Of a DNA stretch of 64,000 nucleotides, positions 43,355 through 53,540 are shown piece after piece. Under the pieces are notes generated by a model, which worked only from the letters and a program-made list of their open reading frames with translations, was not told where the DNA came from and searched no databases. The position numbers and the translations under genes are program-made. The stretch comes from Chitinophaga pinensis DSM 2588 (GTDB taxonomy: Bacteria > Bacteroidota > Bacteroidia > Chitinophagales > Chitinophagaceae), in the NCBI RefSeq assembly GCF_000024005.1, contig NC_013132.1, forward strand, positions 8,798,001 through 8,862,000, read 5' to 3'. Positions within the stretch are counted from its first letter, which is position 1; every line of letters begins with the position of its first letter.

Positions 43355-43393
43355 AAAAAAAGGGGATATTCCTTCCGGAACACCCCCTTTTTG
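43355..43393 (-). terminator. Terminator of metG
   Basis: AAAAAGGGG (43357-43365) pairs with CCCCTTTTT (43384-43392), and an inner TTCC/GGAA helix closes the loop. It lies 22 bp after the metG stop. Confidence 0.75.
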
Positions 43394-43414
43394 GGTATAA
43401 TTTGTGAAAAAGTA

Positions 43415-45496
43415 TTATCTCACTTCACTACCTGCATCTACTGCTGCATCCGGATTAACGAATACCAGTTTACCGGCAGCATTTTCAGCCATCAGGATCA
43501 TTCCCTGACTTTCGATACCACGCATTTTTCTTGGCGCCAGGTTGGCCACCAGTGTTACCTGTTTACCTACTACTTCTTCCGGTGTAAAATGTTCTGCGAT
43601 ACCAGATACCACCGTACGTTTTTCAGTACCGATATCTACCAGTAATTTCAGCAGTTTATCCGCTTTTGGTACTTTCTCTGCTTCCAGGATTGTACCTACG
43701 CGCAGGTCGAGTTTTGCGAAATCATCGAACTGTATCTCAGGCTTCATTTCTTTTACTTTCGTTTCGACAGGAGCTGCTGCTGGTTTCACCAGACCTGCTT
43801 TCAGTTTATCGATCTGCTCCTGGATCTTCACATCGTCAATTTTGCTGAACAGATACTCCGGCTCGCGCAGCGGATATCCTACATTCACCAGTTTAAGACT
43901 ACCTGCATTTTCCCACTCCAGCATACGATCTACGACCTTCAGCATATGGCAGATCTTCTTCGCGGTGAATGGCAGGAACGGATTCACCAGGATCGCCAGG
44001 TTGGCGGTCAGCTGCAGACACAGGTGCAGACAGTTGTCGATCTGTTTCTGGTTGGCTGCTGCCAGTGACGGATCTTTTGCCATCGCACTTGCCAGTTTCC
44101 ATGGTTCTCTTTCCTGGAGGTATTTGTTACCTGAACGGGAGATATCAATTACTTCTGCCAGTGCTTCACGGAAACGGAAGTTTTCCAGTGAATCCTCGAT
44201 CCGCTGTTTGGAAGCGGTCAGCGCGGCAAATAATGCATCATCTTTCTCGTCTTTCAGATCTGCATGGAAAGCGGGTACTTTACCATTGCAGAGTTTATGC
44301 ATCAATACCATAGTACGGTGCACAAAGTTGCTGAAGATATCAGTTAACTCACTGTTATTACGCTGCTGGAAATCTTTCCAGGTAAAGTCGCTGTCCTTTG
44401 TTTCAGGCGCGATGCTGGTCAATACGTAACGCAGTACATCCTGCTGATCGGGGAAGTCCTTTACATAATCATGCACCCATACCGCCCAGTTACGGGAGGT
44501 AGACACTTTCTCACTTTCGATATTCAGGAACTCGTTTGCAGGCACATTTTCAGGCAGTACATATCCACCATGGCCTTTCAGCATTGCCGGGAATATCACG
44601 CAGTGGAACACGATATTGTCTTTACCAATAAAGTGTACCAGCTTGGTATCATCTTTACACCAGTAGTCTGCCCAGTTGGCGGTCAGTTCTTTGGTAGCGG
44701 AGATATAACCGATCGGTGCATCAAACCATACGTACAGTACTTTTCCTTCTGCATCCGGCAGTGGCACCTGGATACCCCAGCTGCTGTCGCGGGTCATCGC
44801 CCTGCTTTGCAGACCGCCGTCGATCCAGCTTTTACACTGACCGTATACGTTGTTTTTCCACTCTTTATGACCTTCCAGGAGCCATTCTTTCAGGAATGGT
44901 TCATAGTTCTGTAAAGGCATATACCAGTGCTTTGTCTTTTTCTTGACAGGCACGGCATTGCTGAGGGTAGAACGTGGTTCAATCAGTTCGTCCGGACTCA
45001 GAGAAGTACCACATCTTTCACACTGGTCGCCGTATGCATTCGGGTTACCGCATTTAGGGCAGGTACCAACGATATAACGGTCAGCCAGGAATACATTGGC
45101 AGTTTCGTCAAAGAACTGCTCGCTTTCCTTTTCTTCAAACAGCCCTTTATCATACATCGTCTTGAAGAAGTCAGCTGCTGTTTCGTGGTGTACCTGTTTA
45201 GTGGTTCTGGAGAAAATATCGAAAGAGATACCCATGTCTGTAAAGCTGTCATAGATGATCTTATGATATTTATCCACAATATCCTGCGGCGTCACGTTTT
45301 CCTTCATCGCCTTGATGGTGATAGGTACTCCGTGTTCGTCAGTTCCTCCTATGAACTTTACATCCGCCTTTTTAGCACGCAGGTAGCGCACATATATATC
45401 GGCGGGAATATAACAGCCAGCCAGGTGACCGATGTGGACCGGTCCGTTGGCATAAGGCAATGCCGCTGTTATTAGATATCTGTTAAATTTTGCCAT
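43415..45496 (-). CDS. metG: Methionine--tRNA ligase
   Basis: A 693-residue class I aminoacyl-tRNA synthetase that charges tRNA-Met. The 'HIGHLAG' motif is at about 21-27, a zinc knuckle ('[18 protein letters not shown]') at about 144-161, and the second signature reads 'KVSTS' instead of KMSKS; as far as I recall, KISTS/KVSTS variants are common in MetG. A C-terminal tRNA-binding domain ('[25 protein letters not shown]', about 585-690) is present, as in the dimeric form. A minus-strand TACCTTTG box at 45616-45609 is the likely promoter. Confidence 0.97.
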   Translation of the reverse strand: MAKFNRYLITAALPYANGPVHIGHLAGCYIPADIYVRYLRAKKADVKFIGGTDEHGVPITIKAMKENVTPQDIVDKYHKIIYDSFTDMGISFDIFSRTTKQVHHETAADFFKTMYDKGLFEEKESEQFFDETANVFLADRYIVGTCPKCGNPNAYGDQCERCGTSLSPDELIEPRSTLSNAVPVKKKTKHWYMPLQNYEPFLKEWLLEGHKEWKNNVYGQCKSWIDGGLQSRAMTRDSSWGIQVPLPDAEGKVLYVWFDAPIGYISATKELTANWADYWCKDDTKLVHFIGKDNIVFHCVIFPAMLKGHGGYVLPENVPANEFLNIESEKVSTSRNWAVWVHDYVKDFPDQQDVLRYVLTSIAPETKDSDFTWKDFQQRNNSELTDIFSNFVHRTMVLMHKLCNGKVPAFHADLKDEKDDALFAALTASKQRIEDSLENFRFREALAEVIDISRSGNKYLQEREPWKLASAMAKDPSLAAANQKQIDNCLHLCLQLTANLAILVNPFLPFTAKKICHMLKVVDRMLEWENAGSLKLVNVGYPLREPEYLFSKIDDVKIQEQIDKLKAGLVKPAAAPVETKVKEMKPEIQFDDFAKLDLRVGTILEAEKVPKADKLLKLLVDIGTEKRTVVSGIAEHFTPEEVVGKQVTLVANLAPRKMRGIESQGMILMAENAAGKLVFVNPDAAVDAGSEVR

Positions 45497-45608
45497 GTTC
45501 GCTTAAAGAATGCTTAAATAATGGAAATTCTGTTTTTGCTTTTGGAAGAGCGAAAAGTATTTATCAACTTAGCCCTGTCGGGTTTGGGATAACTCCCCAA
45601 ATGGTCTG

Positions 45609-45616
45609 CAAAGGTA
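45609..45616 (-). promoter_or_regulatory. Putative -7 box of metG (TACCTTTG)
   Basis: An exact TAnnTTTG on the minus strand, 112 bp upstream of metG, inside the divergent metG/LD-carboxypeptidase gap. Confidence 0.5.
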
Positions 45617-45632
45617 ATTAAAGCATAGAACA

Positions 45633-46544
45633 ATGAAAATTCCGCCATACCTCAAAAAAGGTGATCTGATAGGCATCACCTGTAGTAGTAGTAAAATGGA
45701 TCTGCAGGCAGCAGAATATGCTGCTGAAGTGATCAGTTCCTGGGGTTTCCAGGTACACCTGGGCATTACGGTAGGCACCAGTTTCCATAATTTCTCTGCT
45801 CCGGATGAACTGCGGCTGGAAGAGCTGCAGGATATGCTGGACGACCCTGATATCAAAGCTATCATTTTTGGCCGCGGTGGTTATGGCATGGTGTGTATAC
45901 TGGATGAACTGGATTTCAAGAAATTCCGCAAACATCCCAAGTGGATCTGCGGGTATAGTGATATTACCGCCCTGCATACCCATGTTCAGCACCAGTACGG
46001 CATTCCTACCATCCACTCCATGATGTGTAGTGGTATAAGGCCCGAAACCGTTGAAAACGAATATGTAGATAGTCTCCGGCTGGCCTTAAAAGGTACTTCC
46101 TACCGTTATACGGCGGCGCCACATGATCTGAACCGTACCGGAAAGGGCAGTGGTAAGCTGATTGGTGGTAACCTGTCCCTCCTGGCCAACCTGTCAGGTA
46201 CGGAATCGCAACCGGATACAAAAGGCAAAATACTGGTTCTGGAAGATATCGGCGAATACCGCTATAATGTCGACCGTATGATGTACAACCTGAAAAGGGC
46301 AGGATGGCTGGAAGATCTCGCCGGACTGGTAATCGGGTCTTTTACAGATGGCAAAGAGACGGATACGCCTTTTGGCCAGACTGAGTACGAGATCATCCGG
46401 AATATTGTACAGGATTACGAATACCCGGTCTGCTTCGGCTTCCCGGTAGGACATACGCATGAGAACTATTCCCTGAAACTGGGTCTGCCACATGAACTGC
46501 ATGTAACAGCCAGACAGGCTAAATTATCGCAACGCGACATCTAA
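45633..46544 (+). CDS. LD-carboxypeptidase (S66, LdcA/MccF-like)
   Basis: A 303-residue serine peptidase of family S66 that recycles murein tetrapeptides by removing the terminal D-Ala. Nucleophile Ser is in 'ICGYSDITALH', oxyanion-region 'FGRGGYGMVCIL' precedes it, and the Glu and His of the triad are in 'LEDIGEYRYNVDRM' and 'PVGHTHEN'. It has no signal peptide, as expected of the cytoplasmic enzyme. Its last 21 bp overlap the 3' end of the opposing hydrolase gene. Confidence 0.95.
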   Translation: MKIPPYLKKGDLIGITCSSSKMDLQAAEYAAEVISSWGFQVHLGITVGTSFHNFSAPDELRLEELQDMLDDPDIKAIIFGRGGYGMVCILDELDFKKFRKHPKWICGYSDITALHTHVQHQYGIPTIHSMMCSGIRPETVENEYVDSLRLALKGTSYRYTAAPHDLNRTGKGSGKLIGGNLSLLANLSGTESQPDTKGKILVLEDIGEYRYNVDRMMYNLKRAGWLEDLAGLVIGSFTDGKETDTPFGQTEYEIIRNIVQDYEYPVCFGFPVGHTHENYSLKLGLPHELHVTARQAKLSQRDI

Positions 46545-47327
46545 CGCTTTCAGATAGTCAGGATATTTCTCCAGGTTATTGTGATCCGCGCCGGGTATAG
46601 TTATAAACTGGTCGCCTGTTTTGAACAGCTTCTCCAGTTTCTTCCCTGATTCAACCGGTATTGTCTTATCATCCGTACCATGAATGATGACAACAGGCGC
46701 TGTTACTTTGGGCAGGTATTCATTTGTCGGGAACTTGAAATCGAGCATATACGCGTAAGGGTAAAGCGGTACCAAACGCATTGCCATCTCTGTCATGTTG
46801 AAATACGGAGCTTCCAGCACCAGTCGTTTACAATCGCGGACAGCTGCCAGTTGGGCAGCGACTGCCGTCCCCAGTGATCTTCCGTAAATGATAATACTGT
46901 CCGGTGGATAAAACTTCCGGGCTACCTCATACATATGCAGGGCGTTGTCGTAGATCGTCGTTTCGGTCAGTTTGCCGGTGGTTTTTCCATAAGTAGGATA
47001 ATCCATCATCAACACACTGTAGCCGCGTTTCAGCATCAATCTGGCCTTATTTCCATATTTGGAAATATTACGGGCATTCCCATGAAAGTATATTACCATA
47101 CCTTTCGGCTGATCTGCCTTAAACAGCATGGCGCTCAGCGTCTGTTTCTCATTGATACGGATGCTGATTTCTTCAAATGGAATGTCGTATTTGAAGACAT
47201 AACTCGCCTCCAGCGGTTCCGGATGAAAGATGAACTTTTTCTGGAATAAGGTCAGCAATACGCCGATCACCAGGTAAAGCCCCAGGATCGCGGAAAGTAT
47301 AGGTTTTAGTTTCAGCTTGCTGAACAT
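46524..47327 (-). CDS. Alpha/beta hydrolase (BEM46-like)
   Basis: A 267-residue membrane-anchored hydrolase: an N-terminal helix ('LSAILGLYLVIGVLLTLF') and a catalytic domain with nucleophile 'IYGRSLGTAVA', acid 'IHGTDDKTIP' and His in 'GADHNNLE'. This is the BEM46/ABHD13-type fold, with unknown substrate. It starts 9 bp after the ThiF-like gene and converges with the LD-carboxypeptidase gene, overlapping by 21 bp. Confidence 0.92.
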   Translation of the reverse strand: MFSKLKLKPILSAILGLYLVIGVLLTLFQKKFIFHPEPLEASYVFKYDIPFEEISIRINEKQTLSAMLFKADQPKGMVIYFHGNARNISKYGNKARLMLKRGYSVLMMDYPTYGKTTGKLTETTIYDNALHMYEVARKFYPPDSIIIYGRSLGTAVAAQLAAVRDCKRLVLEAPYFNMTEMAMRLVPLYPYAYMLDFKFPTNEYLPKVTAPVVIIHGTDDKTIPVESGKKLEKLFKTGDQFITIPGADHNNLEKYPDYLKALDVALR

Positions 47328-47336
47328 GTGTATTAT

Positions 47337-48149
47337 TTAGTCTTCAATATCCGGTACGATGTCTATACCATATTCTTCTGCTGTCAGCACGCCTTTCGCC
47401 CTGATATCCGCCAGTATACCGGCATCCGGGAACAGTGTGTTCACCTGGTAGGTGTTATGCAGGAAATTCATGCTATAGAATTTGTTGGCCAGCCCGTCAG
47501 GTACACCGGCAATGTATTTCAGCACTTCATTCACGATCATCATACCCGTAGCACCATGTGTAACACCGATAGCGCCTGCATCGAAATTACGGTGATCATC
47601 GATCATGTCGAGGTTACAACGGTAAGAAGCAGCTGCATCACCACTGGCGGGCGCGATATTAAAACCTGCCCACCAGGACACCCAGTTATGTACCTCACCG
47701 ATCACGAAAGGTTTACCATGCGCCACACAGGCATCGTTGATCACGAGATGCGTCGCATGATGCTGGGAACAATCGATCACGAGGTCCATACCTTCCAGCA
47801 GTTGTTTAATATTTTCCGGCTTTACCTGTAACAGTAAAGGATAATGTTTGGTAAAAGGATTGCTCGCCCACAAGCGGCTGGCAGCCATTTTAGCCTTATG
47901 TTTACGCAGGTCCTGCATCTGATAGATGGGTTGCCTGTGCATATCTTCATCAGTAATTACACCATAATCGGCAATACCGATTACACCAACGCCACTTGCG
48001 CTTAAATACTGTATCACCGGAGATCCCAATCCACCGGCGCCTACTACCAATACGCGCGTTTCCTTCAGTTTTTCCTGCATTGCAACACCCATACCCGGAA
48101 CGGCAATAGCGTGTTTAAAATGCGCAAGTTCTTTTTCGATTAATGCCAT
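47337..48149 (-). CDS. HesA/MoeB/ThiF-family protein with degenerate active site
   Basis: A 270-residue E1-like protein. The nucleotide-binding glycine loop 'VVGAGGLGSPVIQYL' and the 'HRQ' region are present, but the usual DxD-SNLxRQ segment reads 'DYGVITDEDMHRQ', and the Asp-Asn of the 'TDN' motif that helps bind Mg-ATP is 'CSQHHATH' here. No CxxC zinc pair and no thioester-forming Cys is visible in 'YRCNLDMIDDHRNFDAGAIG'. It may therefore be a non-catalytic paralogue. It is upstream of the hydrolase in an operon, and its start lies 8 bp from repeat copy C. Confidence 0.88.
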   Translation of the reverse strand: MALIEKELAHFKHAIAVPGMGVAMQEKLKETRVLVVGAGGLGSPVIQYLSASGVGVIGIADYGVITDEDMHRQPIYQMQDLRKHKAKMAASRLWASNPFTKHYPLLLQVKPENIKQLLEGMDLVIDCSQHHATHLVINDACVAHGKPFVIGEVHNWVSWWAGFNIAPASGDAAASYRCNLDMIDDHRNFDAGAIGVTHGATGMMIVNEVLKYIAGVPDGLANKFYSMNFLHNTYQVNTLFPDAGILADIRAKGVLTAEEYGIDIVPDIED

Positions 48150-48156
48150 TTTTTTT

Positions 48157-48252
48157 CAATTAAGAATTAGGAATTAAGAATTAAGAATTAAGAATTAAGA
48201 ATTAGGACGCTATGTGAAATATTCCTAATTTTTAATTCCTAATTCCTAATTG
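48157..48252. repeat. Inverted GAATTAGG/CCTAATTC repeat element, copy C
   Basis: The left arm is 48157-48206 (CAATTAAG then repeated GAATTAAG/GAATTAGG), the right arm 48221-48252 (ends CCTAATTG), with only 14 bp between. It fills most of the gap between the kinase stop (48258) and the ThiF-like start (48149) and can form a long A/U-rich hairpin. Confidence 0.85.
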
Positions 48253-48257
48253 ATATT

Positions 48258-49628
48258 CTATTCTTGTGGAAATTCCAATGTAAACTTACTACCCTTCCCC
48301 ATCGTGCTTTCTACTTTGATCTTGCCTTTATGGGCATCCACGATGGCTTTCACATAACTTAATCCCAATCCGAATCCTTTTACGTTATGCACATTACCTG
48401 TATGTGCACGATAGAATTTTTCAAAGATACGGGAAATCGTGTCACGGCTCATACCGATACCGTTATCTGCTATTGTAATAATGAGGCTTTTACGTGTATT
48501 GTGTGTAGATATCACTACCTCAAGGTTTTCTTTTGAATACTTGATGGCATTATCCAGCAGATTGAAGATTACGTTGGAGAAATGCACATCGTCTGCTTTA
48601 ATGATGGGATTGATTGCATCCAGTCGCAGTTCGGCGTGACCTTGTTTTGCATCCAGCTGTAATTGCAGATTTTCTACTGTGCTGGATATTACATCATGTA
48701 CATCTGTCACCTGCAGATTCAGTCCTATTTCATTCTTCTCCAGTAAGGCAGATTGCAGGATGCTCTCTACCTGTTTGTTCATACGCTTGTTCTCCTCTTT
48801 GATGATACCAGAGAAGTAACGGATCTTATCCCTGTTGTCCATGACCTTTTCATTACCGATAGCATCAATAGCCAGCGAGATCGTGGCCAATGGTGTTTTC
48901 AGTTCATGCGTCATGTTGTTGATAAAGTCTGATTTGATCTCCGACAATTTCTTCTGATTCAGCATTGTCCGGATAGTGAGTATAAATGCAGTAATGATCA
49001 CGGCAGTAAATAACAATCCACCTGCCATCATTTTACCCAGCGATAAGAGTAACATCATGCTGTTCTTAGGCTGTACCAGCAGCAGTGTTTCTGTTTCGCC
49101 TGTCACATAGTCAAAGCTATTCACCAGTGGTATATACTGGAACGTATAGTCAAGGCTATCTGAGCTGGTGGTATTTTCAAGCATTTTGGACAATCCGGCA
49201 GATTGCATACGGATGCCGTTGCTATTGCCAAAATGACCTTTACCCAATATGGCAAATTCGAATGTTGTATCCAGGTGTTGCTCACGCAGACTTTTAGCGA
49301 TCATCTCCTGCACTTCTCTTGTTGTGAAGCGATCGCTGACACTCGTTGTCAGATCGATAGTATTGGTGATCTCATACTTATCAATCGCCAATCCCTTTTC
49401 AGTAGGCCGGATGGCAGCGCCATCTACTTTAAAACGCATAGGAGGCGCTTTACGTTGAAGCATCTTCTCCTTCACGTCCAGCATTACGTTTACTGCGCGC
49501 TGTTCCATCTGCTCGCGACGTACGATAGCGGCGTTATAGATCCAGTTAACCTGGATCCAGATGATTCCCAATAATGACAGGGTAATTAACACCACAATTA
49601 TGGGAAATACTTTCTTCAATGGTACCAT
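48258..49628 (-). CDS. Sensor histidine kinase
   Basis: A 456-residue membrane kinase with two helices ('VFPIIVVLITLSLLGIIWIQVNWIY' and 'LGKMMAGGLLFTAVIITAFILTI') flanking a periplasmic sensor region of about 170 residues. HisKA has the intact H-box 'NNMTHELKTPLATI'; the ATPase domain has 'NLLDNAIKYS' and 'GFGLGLSYVKAIV'. No response regulator is adjacent. The OmpR-type regulator at 28091 is a plausible partner. A minus-strand TAAATTTG box at 49733-49726 is the probable promoter. Confidence 0.94.
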   Translation of the reverse strand: MVPLKKVFPIIVVLITLSLLGIIWIQVNWIYNAAIVRREQMEQRAVNVMLDVKEKMLQRKAPPMRFKVDGAAIRPTEKGLAIDKYEITNTIDLTTSVSDRFTTREVQEMIAKSLREQHLDTTFEFAILGKGHFGNSNGIRMQSAGLSKMLENTTSSDSLDYTFQYIPLVNSFDYVTGETETLLLVQPKNSMMLLLSLGKMMAGGLLFTAVIITAFILTIRTMLNQKKLSEIKSDFINNMTHELKTPLATISLAIDAIGNEKVMDNRDKIRYFSGIIKEENKRMNKQVESILQSALLEKNEIGLNLQVTDVHDVISSTVENLQLQLDAKQGHAELRLDAINPIIKADDVHFSNVIFNLLDNAIKYSKENLEVVISTHNTRKSLIITIADNGIGMSRDTISRIFEKFYRAHTGNVHNVKGFGLGLSYVKAIVDAHKGKIKVESTMGKGSKFTLEFPQE

Positions 49629-49725
49629 GCTACATCAATACTAAGGCGCACAAGATACTCACAAAGAACGAGGGTACCAGCACCTGAATTGTTAAAAATC
49701 ATTGCTTGCTATAGCAACATTAATA

Positions 49726-49733
49726 CAAATTTA
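49726..49733 (-). promoter_or_regulatory. Putative -7 box of the sensor kinase gene (TAAATTTG)
   Basis: An exact TAnnTTTG on the minus strand, 97 bp upstream of the kinase start, with no clear -33 box. Confidence 0.4.
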
Positions 49734-49835
49734 AAAGCTCAAAACCGTTATCCATCCTCACTTTAACAATAAAACATCACTTTAACGTAATTTTAACTGG
49801 GAAATAATATTCATAATTGATCAATCTTCTGTACA

Positions 49836-49864
49836 TTTGCCTTATCAAACTGGTACTAAATTTG
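49836..49864 (+). promoter_or_regulatory. Bacteroidota-type promoter (TTTG-N17-TAAATTTG)
   Basis: TTTG at 49836-49839 and a perfect TAAATTTG at 49857-49864 on the + strand, 17 bp apart. It opens a transcript that ends at the terminator at 49963-49994. Confidence 0.55.
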
Positions 49865-49914
49865 ATGTACTGGTTTAACAAACTAGCAATTTTTAAATTT
49901 CTACATACATCGAC

Positions 49915-49953
49915 ATGGATTTCGTTTCCATAAGCGATTTAGATTTTGGTTGA
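49915..49953 (+). CDS. Candidate 12-residue micro-ORF in a mini-transcript
   Basis: ATG at 49915 is followed by twelve sense codons (MDFVSISDLDFG) and a double stop TGA-TAA. It lies between a matching promoter and a strong terminator, in a predicted RNA of about 120 nt. The bases could equally be a small non-coding RNA, and a short ATGGA/TCCAT hairpin overlaps the start. There is no direct evidence of translation. Confidence 0.3.
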   Translation: MDFVSISDLDFG

Positions 49954-49962
49954 TAAAATGGT

Positions 49963-49994
49963 AAGGAGGCTTTCTAGCCTCCTTTTAATTTTTT
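49963..49994 (+). terminator. Rho-independent terminator of the mini-transcript
   Basis: AAGGAGGC (49963-49970) and GCCTCCTT (49977-49984) form a perfect 8-bp stem with a six-base loop, followed by TTTTAATTTTTT. No protein gene precedes it on the + strand. Confidence 0.85.
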
Positions 49995-50119
49995 AGCCTG
50001 TTTAAGGCGTTTTTAGCCCCTTTCTACCTTTCTGTGAATCATTCCCTGCCTCCTTAAAGAATACGGGAAACTGGCAAGTAAAACTCCAACAAATACTATT
50101 ATACTTGCTTTCAATTAGT

Positions 50120-50127
50120 TAAATTTG
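50120..50127 (+). promoter_or_regulatory. Putative -7 box of yqgE (TAAATTTG)
   Basis: An exact TAnnTTTG, 18 bp upstream of the first ATG and 24 bp upstream of the second. Confidence 0.5.
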
Positions 50128-50145
50128 GGTAAGTGCTAAAATTGT

Positions 50146-50706
50146 ATGTGTATGGTTTCTTTGTCGCCTGGAATATTACTGATTGCGGACCCATTCCTTA
50201 AAGATCAGAATTTTGCCCGTACCGTTGTATTACTGTGCGAACATCAGGAGAGTCGGGGTAGCTTTGGTTTTGTGCTTAACAAGGTGTTTGACCAGTCTTT
50301 GAATGAGCTTGTACCGGAAGTGCTGATAAACAACATCAGGGTGTATTACGGAGGACCGGTACAGATAGACACCATTCACTTTATACATCAGCAGCCTGAG
50401 TTGATCAGAGGCGGGTTTGAGATACGGGACGGCGTATATTGGGGAGGTGAGTTTGATCAGGTCGTATCATTGATCAACAGTGGCCGTCTGGACCTGAACA
50501 AGATCAAGTTTTTCATAGGTTATTCGGGATGGAGTAGCGGACAGCTTGAGAATGAACTCAATGAAAAATCCTGGATCTTATCTGAAAGCAATGCACCGCT
50601 TATTTTTGAAGCAAAAGAACAGAATATATGGCCGCAGGCATTGAAGAACCTGGGCGCTAACTTTGCCATCATGGCCAATTTCCCGATAGATCCACTATTG
50701 AACTAG
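50146..50706 (+). CDS. YqgE/AlgH (DUF179) family protein
   Basis: A 186-residue protein of the YqgE/AlgH family: 'PGILLIADPFLKDQNFARTVVLLCEH', 'GSFGFVLNK', 'VYYGGPVQ' and 'FFIGYSGWSSGQLENEL' are its landmarks. The biochemical function is unknown. The ATG at 50152 ('MVSLSPG') fits homologues better than 50146, since the two extra residues are not conserved as far as I know. No strong terminator follows; a weak GCCGG/CCGGC hairpin lies at 50740-50753. Confidence 0.93.
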   Translation: MCMVSLSPGILLIADPFLKDQNFARTVVLLCEHQESRGSFGFVLNKVFDQSLNELVPEVLINNIRVYYGGPVQIDTIHFIHQQPELIRGGFEIRDGVYWGGEFDQVVSLINSGRLDLNKIKFFIGYSGWSSGQLENELNEKSWILSESNAPLIFEAKEQNIWPQALKNLGANFAIMANFPIDPLLN

Positions 50707-51353
50707 CAACTGAAAAGCTACGTATATGCTCCTCCGTATGCCGGTAAACCGGCTTTAGAACCATCTGTGGAAAAAAAAGTTAAAAAAATTATTATATGCC
50801 TATCGGCTGAGGCCCAATGACTAACGTCAATGGGTGCTTTTCCGTTGCTCAAAACGCTTCCCTTAAACGAGGATATTTAAAAAAAATCAAATATCTTGCT
50901 TAGGTAAAAAAGTAATGTAGTCAGAGCATTCTATTGTTTGTAAACCTGCTGATAATAGGACACCGTAGGGGAAGGAATTCTAATATAACCGAATATAAAT
51001 ACCTATGAAGGACAAACCAGATCACGTTTACACCTTCCTGGATATAGAATAAAAACAAAACAATTCGCAACAACGAAGTAAATGAGAGACCCTTTTTTTT
51101 ATCAGGGTCAGGACATTATTTCAAACGGTTGAAGCAATAAAATCATTCGTCATCATAAACATAAAATATTCATTTTCATAGGAACAGGCCCTAGTGCCGC
51201 TGCAGGATGTATTTTCTGCGCAGCCGGGACCTGATTTGTGCAACGCCCTGGCCAGTAATCTTACTGCGCTCTAGAACAGGGCTATTTATTAATTAGATTG
51301 GAATAGTTAGGACAAAAAGAAAGGCCGGGTAATCATACCCGGCCTATTTATTT
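50707..51353. other. Long non-coding stretch with a candidate structured RNA
   Basis: There is no credible ORF here. About 51185-51283 can close on itself (AGgCC/GGgCT and CTAGtGC/GCtCTAG) around three hairpins: GCTG..CAGC at about 51199-51232, CCGGG/CCTGG at about 51223-51251, and CAGTA/TACTG at about 51254-51267. This is a cloverleaf-like multibranch shape followed by a terminator at 51322-51345. The class and strand are unknown. Confidence 0.3.
51322..51345. terminator. GC-rich terminator hairpin
   Basis: AGGCCGGGTA (51322-51331) pairs exactly with TACCCGGCCT (51336-51345). The A-rich left flank makes it strongest on the minus strand, but TATTTATTT follows on the + strand. Confidence 0.8.
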
Positions 51354-51677
51354 CAATTAGGAATTAGGGAATTAACAATTAAGAATTGAAATGCAGCGGA
51401 GATTGGATGAATTGGATGATGGATGAAATTGGATGAGATTGGATGGAAAGCGATAAAGAGATTGATGGGAAAGAGTAATATGATCTGAAACAAGACAACC
51501 AGTATCAATATAAAAGTTGACATCTGGTTGGTGTATAAACAAAAAAAGAGAGACGTTTCATCAGAAACGTCTCTCTTTGTATTTAAAGTAAGATGATTTA
51601 CTTCTCTTTTAGTATTCAGAACTATGCTTAGTAGTCGGACTTAAATACTCCAATTCCTAATTCCTAATTCCTAATTG
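51354..51677. repeat. Inverted GAATTAGG/CCTAATTC repeat element, copy D
   Basis: The left arm is 51354-51388 (CAATTAGGAATTAGG...), the right arm 51652-51677 (ends CCTAATTG), abutting the atpC stop. The interior contains an ATTGGATGA-type minisatellite (51401-51447) and a terminator hairpin. Confidence 0.8.
51541..51578 (-). terminator. Terminator of the atpDC operon
   Basis: A perfect 15-bp stem (51545-51559 with 51564-51578) with loop ATCA and an A-run on the left. It lies about 100 bp after the atpC stop. Confidence 0.88.
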
Positions 51678-51678
51678 A

Positions 51679-51930
51679 TTATTTCGCTTCCGCGCCTTCA
51701 ACAAGCACAGTTGCTTTATTTCTGTACACTTCCACGAAACCACCTTCTATGTTATAGAACTCGCTCTGTGTTTTATCTTTCAGCACCTTCATCCTGCCTT
51801 TGCCCAGGGCAGCGATCAACGGTGCGTGCCTGTCCAGCACTTCGAAAAGACCGTCAATGCCTGGCAGCTGTACACCATACACTTCGCCGGAATACAGTTT
51901 TCTTTCAGGTGTTAATACTTCTAATAACAT
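51679..51930 (-). CDS. atpC: ATP synthase F1 epsilon subunit (beta domain only)
   Basis: An 83-residue protein matching only the N-terminal beta-sandwich of epsilon ('MLLEVLTPERKLYSGEVYGVQLPGIDGLFEVLDRHAPLIA'). The C-terminal helical hairpin that inhibits ATP hydrolysis in many bacteria is absent, as in other Bacteroidota as far as I know. It joins the gamma subunit to the c-ring in the central stalk. It follows atpD by 24 bp. The other F1Fo genes are not in this window. Confidence 0.93.
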   Translation of the reverse strand: MLLEVLTPERKLYSGEVYGVQLPGIDGLFEVLDRHAPLIAALGKGRMKVLKDKTQSEFYNIEGGFVEVYRNKATVLVEGAEAK

Positions 51931-51954
51931 ATTAAAAGTTAAGGGTGAAAAATA

Positions 51955-53540
<1,586 letters not shown>

